From positions 714,102 through 778,101 of the forward strand of contig GG745330.1 in assembly GCA_000151295.1 (NCBI GenBank): a DNA stretch of 64,000 bases, in the 5' to 3' direction. Numbering within the stretch: position 1 is the first letter of the stretch; each line of letters starts with the position of its first letter. The notes beneath the pieces were generated by a model, which made no database searches, was not told the DNA's origin, and saw only the letters and a list, made by a program, of their open reading frames with translations. Positions 1 through 12,111 of this stretch are shown here, in pieces. This stretch comes from Allomyces macrogynus ATCC 38327 (taxonomy: Eukaryota; Blastocladiomycota; Blastocladiomycetes; Blastocladiales; Blastocladiaceae). The position numbers and the translations under genes were made by a program.

Positions 1-120
1 TATCAAATAGCTGTACTGTTTCATATCTCATTCTATTATATATTAAAAAAAAAATAACTAAGTCGGATACAAGATTAAATTGCTCCCATATAAATATACA
101 TCGAAATGCAAGTCTGAAGT

Positions 121-3100
121 ATGGCTTGTCGAACTCCGTCCGCATGTTTTTTTAATTTGGTCGTGGCGTCTGCATCGAATTCAAAGACCGATATGTTGGC
201 GAACCTGTGTGCGTTCCCCGCGTGGTATGACGAGGCCGCCGTGCAATCGGCCGAAAAAGACACGGTCGCGCGCGCTTCCACGGTCGATGGACGGGTCGAC
301 ACGCGCGTCGACCGACCCGCACGCGGCCGCGTTCCACGCTGCTGCAACTGCGTCACAGGCTGGTGGGTGGACCGATGCGCCCGCACTGGCTGCCGCACTT
401 GCACGGTATACGGCGACGCACCCGACGTCGGCACTCGCCCGTGCCGTCGACACGAAGCGGCAGGCCGCCGCGATGCGCCGCGTCGCGCGCCGCCTGCTGC
501 GCATGTACTTGCCCGCGCAGGACTGCGCCCACCCGCTGCTGTTCCCGATGTACGTCGAGCTCGCGTGCACGGCGTTGTTGTGGCCGATTGTCAAGAAACT
601 CGCCGCGCCGCGGACGATCAATGCGCTGCTCGTTACGGCGCTCGCGCCCGAAATGGTCGCAGTGCCGCGCTCTGTGCCCGTGGTCGCGACCTACCACCAG
701 GACCTGTGCGTGCGCCTGATCCAGACGCGGTCGCACGATGCCGCGATTGCCGCTGTTGCCGACCCGGCTGCATTCTTTTTGACGGTGCTTTTCCGCGGGT
801 CCGAAAAGAAGGCGCTCGCCAAGCCACCAGGGCCCGAAGGGTCGACGGATGCATCGCTCATCTTTGACGCCAGCATCAACTTGTGCGTGCTTTTGTTCTC
901 GCTTTTCTGTGTGAGAGAGGAGTGATCCTGACCGCTCCCGATTCTCCAGTACGCTCCGCAAGCCCATTGAGCCCACGGAGCAGGTCATTCTGCAGTTGTG
1001 CAAAGCCACGAGCCCGGATGCGTCGTCGTTTGCGCTGGTTGCCGAGACCGAGGTCGGGCTCAAGGAATTGCCGCATGTCGGGTGGGTTGCCTTCCACGGG
1101 TTTGGTGGACCCATGGAGGGTGTGCCGCCCATGGCCGAGCTGTGGTTGGAACTGGAGCGCGTCGAACCGGCACCCGCTGTCGCTGCTTCCCCGAAACCCG
1201 TCGAGTCGGGCCGGTCGAGCCCGGCCGTCCCCGACATTGCTCCCGCCGCAGCCGACGAGCTGAGCACGCTGCCCGAAGAGGATGAGGAGGAGGAGGAGGA
1301 GGAGGAGGAGGAGGAAGACGAGCATCAGCACGTCGTGCAGTCGCCCGACATGGTGGTGCGCGAGCTGGTTGTCGACCAAGACGACGATATCGAGGAAGAA
1401 GACGAGGACGACTGGATGCTCGACGAAACCAACTGGACGCTCGACAAGATCGAGGCGCACCCGGCGCTCTACGCCGATTTCGCACAGTACTTGGCACAAC
1501 GGCACCTCGAGCATCTCGTGCAATTCCTGTCTGCCGTCCAGTCGTACAAGGCCCTGACCACGCTGCTCGACCCGGCCGACCCGATGTCTCGCGCTGCCGT
1601 GCAACAAGAGGCCTACGACCTGCTCGACGCCTACTTCACGGGCGTGCGCGCCGTGCAGCCACCGCACCAGTGCCGGCACCTCGAAGAGCAAATCGTGCTC
1701 GACCCGTCCCCGGCCGTGTTCGACCCGGCCGTCTACCTCGTGCGGCACACCCTCCAGGTGGACCACGTCGCGCCGTTCATGCACCAGCACATCGAGACGA
1801 CGCGCGAAATCCCGGCCCTGATTCGCGCTACCGCCGCACAGGACGCGCGGTGGGCGCGTGCGCGGGTCGGCGGCGGCGTCGACCGCACGCGCCGCGCGCA
1901 CTCTCTGTCGACGTACGACCGTGCGCGGCCACATGGGGCGCCGCCGTCCAAGATTCAGCAACTCGCGACCAAGCACACGAAACTGGTCGAGGGCGTGACG
2001 GCGTATGACGATGCGTTTGTCGTGTCGTCGATGACCACGTTCCAGACACAGTATATGGTCGTCGAGGCGCTGCTGATGCGCGCGCTCGCGGCGCGCGCCG
2101 AGCAACATGTCAATGCCCCGCCCGAGCGCGACGCGGATGCGGCCTCGGACGATGCCGTCTCGCGGCTGCTCATGCAGAAGACGCAGATTGAGTGTCAGTT
2201 GATGATGCTCGAGCAGATTATGGCTGGCGGGCATGCGCGGCCGGCGTCGGTCGTCTCGGCGCACGGCAAGGACACCCACCATGCGCATCACAAGGATGGC
2301 GGCGCGCTGTCGGGGCTCGCGAGTTCGGCGTCGGCGCTAACGGCGAATATGGGCATGGGCATGAAGAAGGCATTTAAGGGATTGGGTGAGCGGCGGTCCG
2401 GGTTCGGGTCCAAGTTCTTGAAGAAGAAGGGATCGACCATGTCACTGCAGAGCGTCACGGGCATGTCGGCGCCTGCGAGTCCGGCGAATGCGCCGTCGGC
2501 GCCTGCGGCGGCGTTGGCGGCGTTCCGGTCGTCGGTCAGCAAGGACAAGGACAAGGACGCGCGCCGCGCCAAGTCGGAGCCGCCGTTGGCGCATCTGCCG
2601 ACGCCCGCGCACGTGGGTTCGGCTGCGCGCAACGAGTCGGCACCCACGCAGGGCAAGCTCGCACGCGTGTCGTCGCGGCTCGGCCGGACCAACTCGGCGG
2701 CCAAGAAGGCGACGACAACGGCCGCGACCAGTTCTGAGGCCAAGTTCACCGCATCGCTGGCACCCGCCAAGGTCACGGCGACAGCACCGACCAGCACCGA
2801 GTCGTTCGTGTCCACGTCCAAGCCCACGACCCCCGCGGCTTCGCCCGTCCCCGCACCGGCCCCGCTCCCCGACTCGGCGCTCCCTCCCTCGGCGTCGCTG
2901 CAGGTCATGGACGTGGATCTGACCGCGCAAGAAACGACCGACCTGATCGAAGCCGCATTCGCAGTGTTGAAACTCGTGTTTGCGCTCGACGGCACGCTGC
3001 GCGCCCGGATTTTCGGGCTCGTCAAGCAAGTCTTGCGACCGACGCTCGGCACGCACCTCAAGGCGCACGTAGCCTACATTGCCATGCGGCTCTCCCAGCC

Positions 3101-3500
3101 CGAGTTTTACGCGGCAGCCATCAACGACACGGTGCTCGCCACTCTCTGGCCGAACGGTGTTTGGCACGGCAAGGGGCACGACGCGCCCAACGATCCGGCG
3201 GTGGACGCGGCCGCGGCTGCGCGCGCACTTGCTCTCGTCGAAGCTGCGTTGCCGGACCGAATCGCACATGTGCTCGGCAAGTCGGCTGCGACCGCGGGCC
3301 TGCGCGCAACGTTCGCGATGGTCCAGGTCGACGCGCTCAACCAAGGCTTGCTCGTGCAGTTGCTCGAGTCGCTCGCCGAAGTGCTTGTGCCGTTTGATTT
3401 TGATGCCGATGACGACGTGGACCTCGACAATGAGGACGCTGCGTCGCTTTCGTCGGCGAGCAGTCGCGGCGGCAAGACGCGCCGCAGCAAGACGGCCTAA
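121..3500 (+). CDS. Sorting-nexin-like protein with PXA, RGS and nexin-C domains
   Basis: Model: exons 121-282, 359-882, 950-3500 (about 1078 aa). The 883-949 intron (GTGCGT..CCAG) joins frames cleanly; the first intron (283-358) and the start at 121 are tentative, and an internal ATG at 287 is an alternative. A PXA-like helical block lies in exon 2 (about residues 70-150, with a 'PRTINALL'-type segment). An acidic Glu run (about 1278-1320) precedes an RGS domain (about 390-510). A Ser/Ala/Pro-rich linker follows, then a nexin-C-like domain (about 888-1043). Proteins of this architecture (Mdm1/SNX13/SNX14/SNX25 class) tether endosome/vacuole or ER membranes and may bind G-alpha. No PX domain or N-terminal membrane helix is visible, so either the 5' end is incomplete or this is a PX-less member. 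It converges on the Doa1 gene. Confidence 0.7.
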
Positions 3501-3816
3501 ACCCGGGCCGTGATCGGCTTTCGAGCCTTTTTTGCACATCTGTTTTGTTGTGTTTCCTAAGGGGGCTCGGCGCGCTTGAAAAATGATAGAAATTACCCCA
3601 TCCCTCGCGGCCCAGATGCGAGCCAAGAGCCCCAGTCGCCAAGGCCCCAGCTTTGCGTGATCTTTTTGCGCTGTTGTTTCCCTCCACCCTGTTTTTTGTG
3701 CCATACGACCTCAACAAATAGGAGTTGTTATGTTTCGCTCAGTCGAACGGTGCCATTTTCGCATCAAAACTTGCATGTCAGACTCTGCGACATCGCATCC
3801 CCACGCTCCATTCTTT
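3501..3816. other. Intergenic, between convergent 3' ends
   Basis: This 316-bp stretch separates the stop codons of the sorting-nexin gene (+) and the Doa1 gene (-). It is T-rich in patches. I see no reading frame or RNA gene; it presumably holds both 3' UTRs. Confidence 0.6.
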
Positions 3817-6483
3817 TCACGGCAGGAGCGCCAGCGCGTCCTCGGCAGCATCCCGCGTACGGTCCTCGATCCCTGTGCGCCCCAGCACCGTCCGGAGCAA
3901 CGTCCCTACCTCGAGCGCATTCACGTACGCCTTGACGGGCGCGCCGACTGCAGCCACAGTCCCGAGTGCTGCGACGGCACGGTAGAGCGTTTCCGGGTCA
4001 GTCTCACCCGGCACCATTTCCACGAGCAGCGCGAGCACGTCGAGGACTTCCTCGCTCGACCCGGTCTGGACAAAGTGCACGGCAATGCTACGCAAAGGGC
4101 AGAGTTAGGTCAACGCACATCCCACAGTGTCATGCTGCGATAGAACATGAACGTACTTGAGCAGCACCGTCACAACACTCTGGCGCAAGTTCTTGTTGCT
4201 CGTCACGCGGTACTCGTTGAGCATGCGCAGCACCGTCGGCAGCGCGGCAATCACCGCCGCGCGGTTGCCCGGCAACGCAAACATGTTGGCGATCGCGCGG
4301 AACCCGACCATGGCATTCGCGTCGGCGCGCGGCTCTCCCACAATCGCGCCCTCGACGGCGCTCACGACCTTGGCACCGCACCCGTCGCGCGTCAGTACCT
4401 CAACGCGCATCACATCGAGCGCTGGGAACTTTTGCGCGCGCGGCCAGCTCGCGTTCTGCACGATCTCGGCCGCGACCATCCACCCGTTACTCGCGACATC
4501 GGTCGTGGTCAGCGTCACGCCCGACGTGGCCGCGACCTCGCCAATCTTTTTGCCGACTGCCGCGAGATTGATCTGCTTGAACGTGACAAACTCGCGCACC
4601 GGGAGAACGGCCGCGCGGTTCGGCACGCGACGCGCGGGCGCGGGTGTGGGGGCAGGCGGGGCGCCGGCAGCAGCGGCCGACGTGTACCCGGACGTCCACG
4701 GGTTGAATGCCGACGCGTTGGTGGCGGCGGCCGGTGCAGTGGCGGCGGCGGGCGTGGCAGCGGGCGTGTACCGGCTCCCGCCCGTGAACGGGTCAGCGTA
4801 GCTGGCGGTCCCGGCGCCGAGCGTCTCGCCGCGCGTGTTTTGCACGATGAATTGCGCGATCTGGTCGAGGAACTCTTGAGAGAGCTCGTGTTTCCAGAGG
4901 AACTGCTGCGCGGCCGAGTACGGGTTATCTAGACGGAGAAGTGGAGATATGAGTCCGGGCAGATGGCGCTCGTGACAATGCAGAATCGAGCGTACCCGTG
5001 ACATTGTACGGCAGCTTGAGCATCCGCCCGCTGCCCAAGTCGATGTCAAACACGTAGTCGTACTCCTTGCCGTCATGTACCTGCTTGCGCCCGCTCCCAA
5101 TTGCATCGACCACGTCCCCGACCTTGACCCATTTGCGCTGCCCCATCGACCACTGGTACGCCTCGACCGACGTCTCCGTCTTGACCATCAAAATCTGGCC
5201 CTCCTTGGTCCCGGGCGACTGGAGCGCCTCGGGTCCCGGCAGCTTTTCCTTGTTCAAGTCGCCAATCTGGTTTTTCGGGATGGCAAACGAGGCCAAGGCC
5301 TGCTCGTAGGTCGAAATCACGTCGGCGGGCGCGTGCTTGGCCGGGTTGCGCGAATACAGGTAGACGGACCCGTCGCTGCACGCGGCGGCGAGGTCACCGG
5401 CGTCGCTGATTGCCACGGACCAGACGGACGTCGAGGGGACGGCAATCGTTTGTGCGAGCTCGCCATCTACACACGAAAACGATGCTTAGCCGAATTCGGC
5501 CCTGCTCATTGGTGAGACAAGACACCGTACCCTTCCACACCCGCACGGTGCGGTCCTCGCCACAACTGATCCACTCACCCGTGGTTGGGTTGGCCACGAC
5601 ACGGTAGATAAAGGACGTATGGCCGTGCAGTTCCTGGACTGTGGACCCGTCGCGCGTCCAAATGCGAATCGACGCGTCATTACTGCACGACGCAAACAGG
5701 TCGAGCGACGGCAAGTAGGCGAGCCCGCGCACGACGTCGTGGTGGCCCGGGAGCGTGGCAAGGCACTTGGCGCCCTCCCAGACCTTGATGGTCTTGTCGG
5801 CCGAGGCTGGATCAAACGAGACGGAAACCGAGTGAGACGCGCGATTTGACGCGTCGGAACAGACATTGACCACCGTACCAGTCAGGAAATGCGTCGCGTC
5901 CACAGCCAAGACGGCCCAGACGGCGTGTTGGTGGCCCTTGAGCGTGTAGAGACACTCGCCGTTGACCCACACGCGCGCCGTCCTGTTATCAATCCGTGCG
6001 CGTCCGTTAGCCCGACGCTCTCGATTCAATATCGACGCACATCCTGCACGGTCAACGGACGTACTTGTCCCAGCTCCCACTAATAATCCCACCCGGCACG
6101 CCTGGAATCGGCTCGAGCGCGCACACGTTCTCCGAATGCCCCACGAGCGTCCAGACACTCTTCCCCGTCGCGGCCTCGTGCACATGCACCAACTTGTCGG
6201 CCCCACCCGACGCGACGAGCACGCGGCCATCCTCGAGCTGAACACGCGTCACGGCGTTCACGTAGCCCGTGTGCGGCTCCGCGAGCGGGGTCTCCGAGGG
6301 CGTGCCGACGAGCCCGTCGGTTGTGGCGAGGTTCCAGATGCGCACGGCTGCGTCGCGCGAGACGGTCGCGAGCGTGTCGGCAGCGAGAAAGGCCACGTCC
6401 TTGACGTCCTGCGTGTGCGCGAGCAAAGTGCCGGCGAGCGCGTAGGGCTGGGGCGCATCGTCGATCTGCATTGGGTCGGCCAT
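3817..6483 (-). CDS. DOA1: Doa1/Ufd3 (PLAA) ubiquitin-binding Cdc48 cofactor
   Basis: Six exons: 6065-6483, 5879-5982, 5531-5806, 4996-5466, 4157-4928, 3817-4087 (770 aa, close to yeast and human sizes). All five introns (64-82 bp) begin GTACG and every junction restores phase. The N-terminal ~300 residues are WD40 repeats (for example 'GSWDKTARVW' across exon 1/2 and 'SADKTIKVW' in exon 3). A PFU domain follows in exon 4 (about 335-450), then an Ala/Pro linker and a C-terminal PUL domain (about 510-770). In the family, the propeller and PFU bind ubiquitin and PUL binds Cdc48/p97, acting in ubiquitin homeostasis and mitochondrial or endosomal sorting. It is head to head with the elongin-B-like gene, 355 bp apart. 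Confidence 0.93.
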
Positions 6484-6838
6484 TGTGTGTGCTAGTGAGA
6501 GAAGCGCGTGCAGAGAGTGGTCGCGGTCGTGCTGGTCACGGTCGACTCGGGATGGTTGTGCTTGTCCGCGTTGAGGGCGGATCGACGCGCTTGAACGTGT
6601 CCGGGACGTGTCGCAAAGTGTCGTGCTCACGGCGACTTGTCTGACGCAATGACAAGTGATCGGGAGAATGTGCCAGTGACGCGGCAGACACCATTTCTCA
6701 TTTCTGAGGTACTGTCGCGACCGCCGACTGAGGCCCGCGACGACGAGTTTTCGGCCATTCAGCTTGGTTCGCCAACGGCCACTTGTTGCAATCCAACAAT
6801 AATTATCGATAAATCAGTCCAGCAACCGACCCGGCACC
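6484..6838. promoter_or_regulatory. Divergent intergenic region DOA1 / elongin-B-like
   Basis: These 355 bp lie between two diverging start codons and must hold both promoters and 5' leaders. The right half is AT-richer (around 6795-6815). No TATA box is obvious on either strand. Confidence 0.5.
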
Positions 6839-7417
6839 ATGGTCTGTCACGACTTCATCCCACCGCTCGACGCATTCCGGTCAGCCGTGCCTGATTGCCA
6901 GCTGCGACAATAGACGCTCTCGACCTTGACATTGCGCGTCAAGCGGCACAAGACCACGTACTTTGTGCAATGCAGCGCGACCGACACGGTTTTGGCGCTC
7001 AAGAGGCGCGTCGCCAAGCTCGTGGGCCGCGACCCGCGCGACGTGCGGCTGCTCGTGCCCAAGGACAAGATGACGACGACCGTCGACTACGCGGCTGTCC
7101 ACGCCAAGGATAAGCTGGCCGAACTCGAGGACAAGGCCGTGCTGGACCAGCTCGGCGTACCGGACGACGCGGTTGTGTTTGCCGTGTTCTGGGTCCCAGG
7201 CGAGATTAATGCCGCGGAAGGGTACGATTTTGCGGTCAGTGCGATGCGTTGGGCATGCATCGCAGAGGAGGAGCTCACTCCGGCACCCCGTAGAAAATGG
7301 GAGCCCGTCGACCTGCCCGAACCGGCACCGCTGGTCGAGGCCGACGAGGAGCTGTCCGAGGCTGAGCACGCTGACGCGGGCGCACCACGCGCCGACAAGG
7401 GCAAGGCCCGCGCCTAA
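6839..7417 (+). CDS. Elongin-B-like ubiquitin-fold protein
   Basis: The ubiquitin-like fold is coded from 6914: 'RVKRHKTTYF' matches the elongin B opening 'RRHKTT', followed by 'LALKRRVAKLVGRDP'. No ATG lies in this frame before the fold; the frame is closed by TAG at 6911-6913, which is also a perfect acceptor. The only good upstream start is CACCATGG at 6839, so I propose exons 6839-6841 (ATG alone) and 6914-7417 joined by a 72-bp phase-0 intron (GTCTGT..ATAG). The product is 168 aa with an acidic, Pro-rich C-terminal tail. Elongin B partners elongin C in Cullin ubiquitin ligases and in elongin; budding yeast lacks it. A further small intron near 7224-7267 cannot be excluded. Its 3' end faces SWI5, only 74 bp away. 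Confidence 0.72.
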
Positions 7418-7491
7418 TTTTGTATATTTGCACCACGACGGTTTTTCCGAAATCCAAAACTTTTATGAGCACTTGCCCCAGGCCCCCACGC

Positions 7492-8470
7492 TCACGCTGC
7501 GCTGCCGCGCTCATCGTCCGAGTCGGAAATGCCGAGATCCTCATAGACTTGCCGCACGGTGATGCTCTGCCGGGCCGCGAGCTGGCCAAAGAGCAGCTGC
7601 GCGAGGTCCTTGAATTCGTTGTAAGAGTGCAGGTTTTTGATGTGTTGCGCCATGGCGCGCTCCACGTCCTCTTCGCTGGGAACGGACGACATCGTTGATG
7701 ATGGATCAGGAATTGCGCGCGCGAAGGCAAGACGGCAGGAGATTTGAACGGACCTGGTCTCCTCGCCTAGCGCAGCGAGCAACGCGGCGTGCTCCTGCTC
7801 GAGGGTGCGCTGGTGCCCGAGGCGGTCGAGGAGGCGCGCCTGGGCCGCTTGCTGGATGGAGATGATGCGGTTAGGTCTGACTTGAGCGACAAGCACGTTT
7901 GATCGCGACACGAACCAGTTCCTTGACGATGGCAGACGGTTCCGGTTCGGCGGCCCACTCGTTGATGGTCCTGTCGTTCAACCACCGGCGCGTTAGGAAA
8001 GGGAGAGTAGATTCCAGCTCATTGCGACAACCGTACGCGAGCCGCGCCAATCCCGCATTGGTGGCAACTACGGCCGACTCCGAGTCGCTGGTGTCGTGTC
8101 TGTCCTGGTCTGCCTCGTCATCGTCGAGACACAAGTCGACCCACTTATTCTTCTCCGTGTGCGCAATCGCGGCCTCTACGCCAATCGCCGGATCGTCGAG
8201 GACGGCGGCCCACGTCCACGCGCTGGGCAGGACCTTGGCCGCGTGCTGTGCCGTCCACCCCGACTGCTCGAGCTGGGCACGAGCGCGCCGGGCCAGCTCC
8301 TGGATCACAACATCGCACGGTTCCGCTTGCTCGTCGGCCGCATCCACGGCCTCGTCCAAGGCATCGCGCGGCGTGATCACAGCGGCACTGAGAATAGCGT
8401 GCTGCAGCGCCGTCAGCGGCGGCAGGCGGAGCGGCGGTGGCGGCGCGACGGGTGGCGAGGTGGTGGACAT
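7492..8470 (-). CDS. SWI5: Swi5-type recombination mediator with N-terminal extension
   Basis: Three exons: 7916-8470, 7754-7851, 7492-7675 (278 aa), with introns of 64 bp (GTTCGT..CCAG) and 78 bp (GTCCGT..CCAG). The C-terminal ~90 residues match Swi5: a coiled coil ('LEQEHAALLAALGEE'), then 'HIKNLHSYNEFKDLAQ' and 'VYEDLGISDSDDE'. Swi5 with Sfr1 loads and stabilises Rad51/Dmc1 filaments. Swi5 proteins are usually about 85-120 aa; here about 185 residues precede the domain (Pro-rich start, helical, acidic patch 'LCLDDDEADQD'), which I do not recognise. The extension is open, phase-consistent and begins at the only good ATG (8470), so it looks real. The gene diverges from TSC13. Confidence 0.8.
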
Positions 8471-8804
8471 GGTGGTGCGACTGGTCAGCGAGGAGAAACA
8501 GCCACGGTCACTTCGGGCTTCGATCCAACGCCGATGCGTGCATGGTCGACGGACGCGAACCAACCGCGGGCAGCGGAACCAGAAGGGCCAGTGAGTCATC
8601 GCATTGCGGTGGGCGCGGTCATGTGCGGTTGATGGCGGTGGCAGGACTGGGGTTGGCGAACGCGGAAAAGCGTCGGTGCTTGCCATCTTTGATCCTGCCG
8701 GCTTGGCGCCCAACTCCCGTTCTTTCCGCGGCGATCCCTCTCTGCAGCACCACGTCCTCCACCGCGAGGACCAACCAGCAGGAGCAGCAGCGGCAGCCGC
8801 CACC
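8471..8804. promoter_or_regulatory. Divergent intergenic region SWI5 / TSC13
   Basis: These 334 bp lie between two start codons on opposite strands. They hold both promoters and leaders; I recognise no specific element. Confidence 0.45.
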
Positions 8805-9842
8805 ATGAACGTGCAAGTCGTGTCGCGCAGCGGCAAGGTGATCGAGGCCAACCTCGAGGTCACATCGCGCTCGGGCGGTGAGCCCACCGTCGCCGATCTC
8901 AAGCGCGCGTTCCACGCCGAGAAGAAGCCCATGTATCCGGAGCGCCAGCGGTGGACCTATGGTAGCGTGCGCCTTCGCGTCCGAGTGCACAGACCAATCT
9001 GGCCCATGCTAACCCGCGACGTTGCAATCCAGACGGCAAGGTCCTCGACAAGGACGCGACGACGCTTGCGAGTTGCGGCGTACCCGCGTCGGGCGGCAAG
9101 CTCGTCTTCAAGGACCTCGGCCCGCAGATTGGCTGGCGCACCGTGTTCATGCTCGAGTACCTCGGCCCTTTGCTCATCTACCCGTTCTTCTGGCACCTCG
9201 ACACGCTCATCTATGGCCAAAAGGTGGAGCGCAACCGCACGCAGCGCATCGCCTACATGATGTTGATGGCACATTTCTTGAAGCGTGAGTACGAGACGGT
9301 GTTTGTGCACCGCTTCTCGCACGGCACGATGCCGCTGTCGAACCTGTTCAAGAACTCGTTCCACTACTGGATCCTCTCGGGCGTCTTGATTGCCTGGCGT
9401 GTGTTTGCGCCCAATGGTGCGCCCGAGCACTCGGACACGTATGTCGCTGCGTGTGTTGCGCTGTATGCGTTTGGCCAAATGTCGAACTACATGACGCACG
9501 CGATCCTGCGCGATTTGCGCCCGCCGGGCTCGACGGCGCGCAAGATCCCGTACGGGTACGGGTTCAACCTCGTGTCGTGCCCCAACTACTTTTTCGAGGC
9601 GGTCTCGTGGACGGCGGTTTTGCTGCTGACGCAGAGCTGGGCGAGTGCGTTTTCTGCTTATTTCTTGGCTGGGATGCGCTGATGGGAGACTGACCCTTCG
9701 GTCGACATCAATAGCGCTCGTGTTCATCATCTTTGCCGTGGGCCAAATGTACCTGTGGGCGGTCAAGAAGCACAAGGCCTACAAGAAGGAGTTCCCCAAC
9801 TACCCGAAGGACCGTAAGGCCATGTTCCCGTTCATTGCCTAA
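8805..9842 (+). CDS. TSC13: Very-long-chain trans-2-enoyl-CoA reductase
   Basis: Exons 8805-8961, 9033-9644, 9715-9842 (298 aa; family about 300-310). The introns (71 and 70 bp) restore 'WTYDGKVLDKD' and 'SWATLVFIIF'. The start sits in GCCACCATG. Residues 1-80 form the ubiquitin-like N-domain typical of TECR. The rest is a multipass steroid-5-alpha-reductase-type domain ending 'KKHKAYKKEFPNYP' and 'FPFIA', the conserved cytosolic tail. The enzyme catalyses the last step of each very-long-chain fatty acid elongation cycle in the ER membrane, reducing trans-2-enoyl-CoA with NADPH for sphingolipids and storage lipids. Confidence is high from domain order and tail. Confidence 0.93.
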
Positions 9843-10508
9843 ATTCGGGCGCGACGACGCGACCTGATGCGACGCGGCCGGGTGGAGAGCGCGCGCGGAT
9901 CGTGGGTGGGCTGCGCGCGCGCAGAGACGGCCGTGTTTTGGCTGTTGTCGGCCAAGTGTTGACCCCGACGGTCAGTTTTTGAGACGCAGTGGACAACAAC
10001 GTGTAATTTTGCCGTTCTGTTTCTGGGCTTGCTGTCGGGCGCGCAGGAAAGCGCACGGCAGGCGACGGGCGAGGAAAACAAAGGCAGAGTGATCAAAGGC
10101 CGTTGCTGTGCAGATTGCACGTGGCGAGAGCCGGCCAAGTTGCCGAGCAATCTCCGCGCTCAACCCAGCCGGCGCACTTCAGCGCTTGAACGACACGACG
10201 CGCGCGCACCACGACCGCGCGCTGCTCGACGGGCCCACTTCGCTGCCAGTTCCCGCACTGCACGCGCGCTCAACGACTCGGCCGCGCGCCGCCAAGCGAT
10301 CGGCCCGCTGCCCGCGGGTTTGGGGGTTGACGCACTTGCGCCGGGCCTCTGTGCGGGCCTCGGTGATCAGCTCCGACTCGCTCGTGCACCAGCAACCAGC
10401 AACAGGAGGCCCCGTTCATCAGCCTGCTGCCGATCCGACCACCGCCCTCTATCGCCACCACCTCGCTTCTATCGCCACCACCTCGCTTCCCTGCGCGCCG
10501 CGGCCGCC
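9843..10508. other. Intergenic / 5' leader of the APSES-like gene
   Basis: This 666-bp stretch is GC-rich. It contains a perfect 2x20-bp direct repeat (10449-10488) just before the GCCGCCATGG start at 10509. The frame of the downstream gene is open far upstream, but has no ATG before 10509. Confidence 0.45.
10449..10488. repeat. Perfect tandem duplication, 2 x 20 bp
   Basis: The unit ctatcgccaccacctcgctt occurs twice back to back, 21-60 bp before the start codon of the next gene, probably inside the 5' leader. Confidence 0.9.
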
Positions 10509-12111
10509 ATGGTCCCGTCGTCCGCCCCGAGCGCCGCAGCGCGCCAACAGGCCGCACCGGATCCGCTGTCGTCGGCCTCCCCGGCCCCATCGCTGCCCTC
10601 CTATTCCGACGCCTCGGCACCGACCTCAACCACATCAAGCAGCCCGCCCGACTCGCTCTCGCCCATCCTGTCCTCGCCACCCGCGTCGCCGGCGCCGCAC
10701 CGCGCCCTGCACGCATCGCCCGCGTCCATGATGCTCACCGGCCTGTTCGCCGACGGGTTTTTCCTGCCCGACGATTACGGCGCCGACCCACCCGCTGACG
10801 CTCTGCCGCCGCCACCTGCCGCCGACCCGCCCGACGCGCCCGTCGACCCGCTGCTGCACCGGTCTCGCAAGGCCAGTCTGAGCGGCGCCTGGGCCGATAT
10901 GCCCGGTGGGCCCATGTCGGCCTCTTCGGGGTCCTCGTCGGCGCTCGCATCGTCTGCCCCACGAAAACGCAAGTTCTCTAACCTGTCCCCGGCGAACCAC
11001 CACTGGAACGATGCGCGCCACGCTGGTGGACCGAGTCCGGGTGGGACCCTGACCTCGAGCCACGTTCTCGCTGGCCTGCGCATGCGCCGGCCGTCGGTCC
11101 TGGCCGCATTGGCCCGTGAGCGCGAGCGCGCCCGGGAGCGTGATCTGGCCGCGACCATGGACCCACCCACGACGGCCTCGTCTTCGGCATCGACCAATTC
11201 AACAGCGACCGACGGCACCGACGCGGGGCCGACGTTCGCCATGCCCGACCCAAAGAGTTTCTTTGCGTCGATTTTTGAGGACTCGGAGCCCGATTCCGAC
11301 CCGGACGAGCACGGCAACGACCACCGAGGCTCGCCCTTGACGAGTCCACCGCTCACGCAGTCCGCTCAACTCTCCTGGCCCGCGAGCGGGCCGTTTAGTG
11401 GGTCTGGGTCCGCGACCCCTCCACGACCGCGCGCCCCCGATAGGCCCTGGACCGCGGCCGTGCACCGCGCGCTCGCCGACTTGCCGAGGATCGACCCGGC
11501 CAGTCCATTGCCGCCGTCGTTGCCGCCGATTATCCTGACGCTCGTCGAGGGCGTGCCCGTGTTCTTGTGTGTCCTGTCGCTGCCCGCCAACTCGGAGTCG
11601 TCTGATTCCTTGGACCTCGATCCGGCAAGGACGCTCAGCGCATCTGCGCTCAAATCGCCACCGCTTGCACCAACGTCCACCGGATCGGCCATGGCTGCGG
11701 CCGCTGCGAACGCGTGGTGGCTCAACCGACCACCAAAGGAGGCGAGGCACGGACGACCGAAATCGCCGCGGCTCGCCGGGACCACGGGCAATGCTGGATC
11801 GTCGTCGCCCAATATGACGGCGTCGCCTGCCGTGTTCATGCTCGGTCCGGCCGCGATGGCCTCGAACGGCAGCGCAGTGACGGTTCCACCGCACCCGCTC
11901 GTCCTGCCGCGATCGCCGCATGGGCCGAGACCGCCGTCGCCGTCGCTGATGCCGTCGTCGTCCTCGCCCGGCCGGTCACGACCACCACCGTCCTCGTCCA
12001 TGACCAGCAGCGACAGGCGCAAACCCGTCTTCCTGCTACGGCGCGCCGACGAGTCGCAGTACGTGAACGCGACCACGCTGCTCATGGCCGGCGGCGTCGA
12101 TTCCGACAAGG
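10509..12111 (+). CDS. N-terminal part of disordered protein entering an APSES/KilA-N-like domain (cut by gap)
   Basis: The start is GCCGCCATGG at 10509; 534 codons are open to the N gap. The first ~480 residues are Ser/Pro/Ala-rich and disordered, with a basic patch 'APRKRKFS' that could be a nuclear signal. Just before the gap come 'LPPIILTLVEGVPVFLCVLS', then 'PVFLLRRADESQYVNATTLL' and 'MAGGV'. The [VI]NAT motif after a hydrophobic strand resembles the start of APSES/KilA-N DNA-binding domains of fungal cell-cycle and developmental regulators. The domain core is missing in the gap, so the call rests on about 60 residues. It probably continues into the coding stretch after the gap. Confidence 0.5.

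Noticed and set aside
876..2291. 471-codon open frame on the minus strand
   Set aside because: It is the antisense shadow of the sorting-nexin exon, whose plus-strand frame carries RGS and nexin-C homology.
2442..3704. 420-codon open frame on the minus strand
   Set aside because: Arg-rich shadow of the same sorting-nexin exon; no family resemblance.
6926..7417. Start of the elongin-B-like gene at TTG 6926
   Set aside because: TTG is not a plausible start in a nuclear eukaryotic gene; the frame extends to an acceptor at 6913 and an upstream ATG fits.
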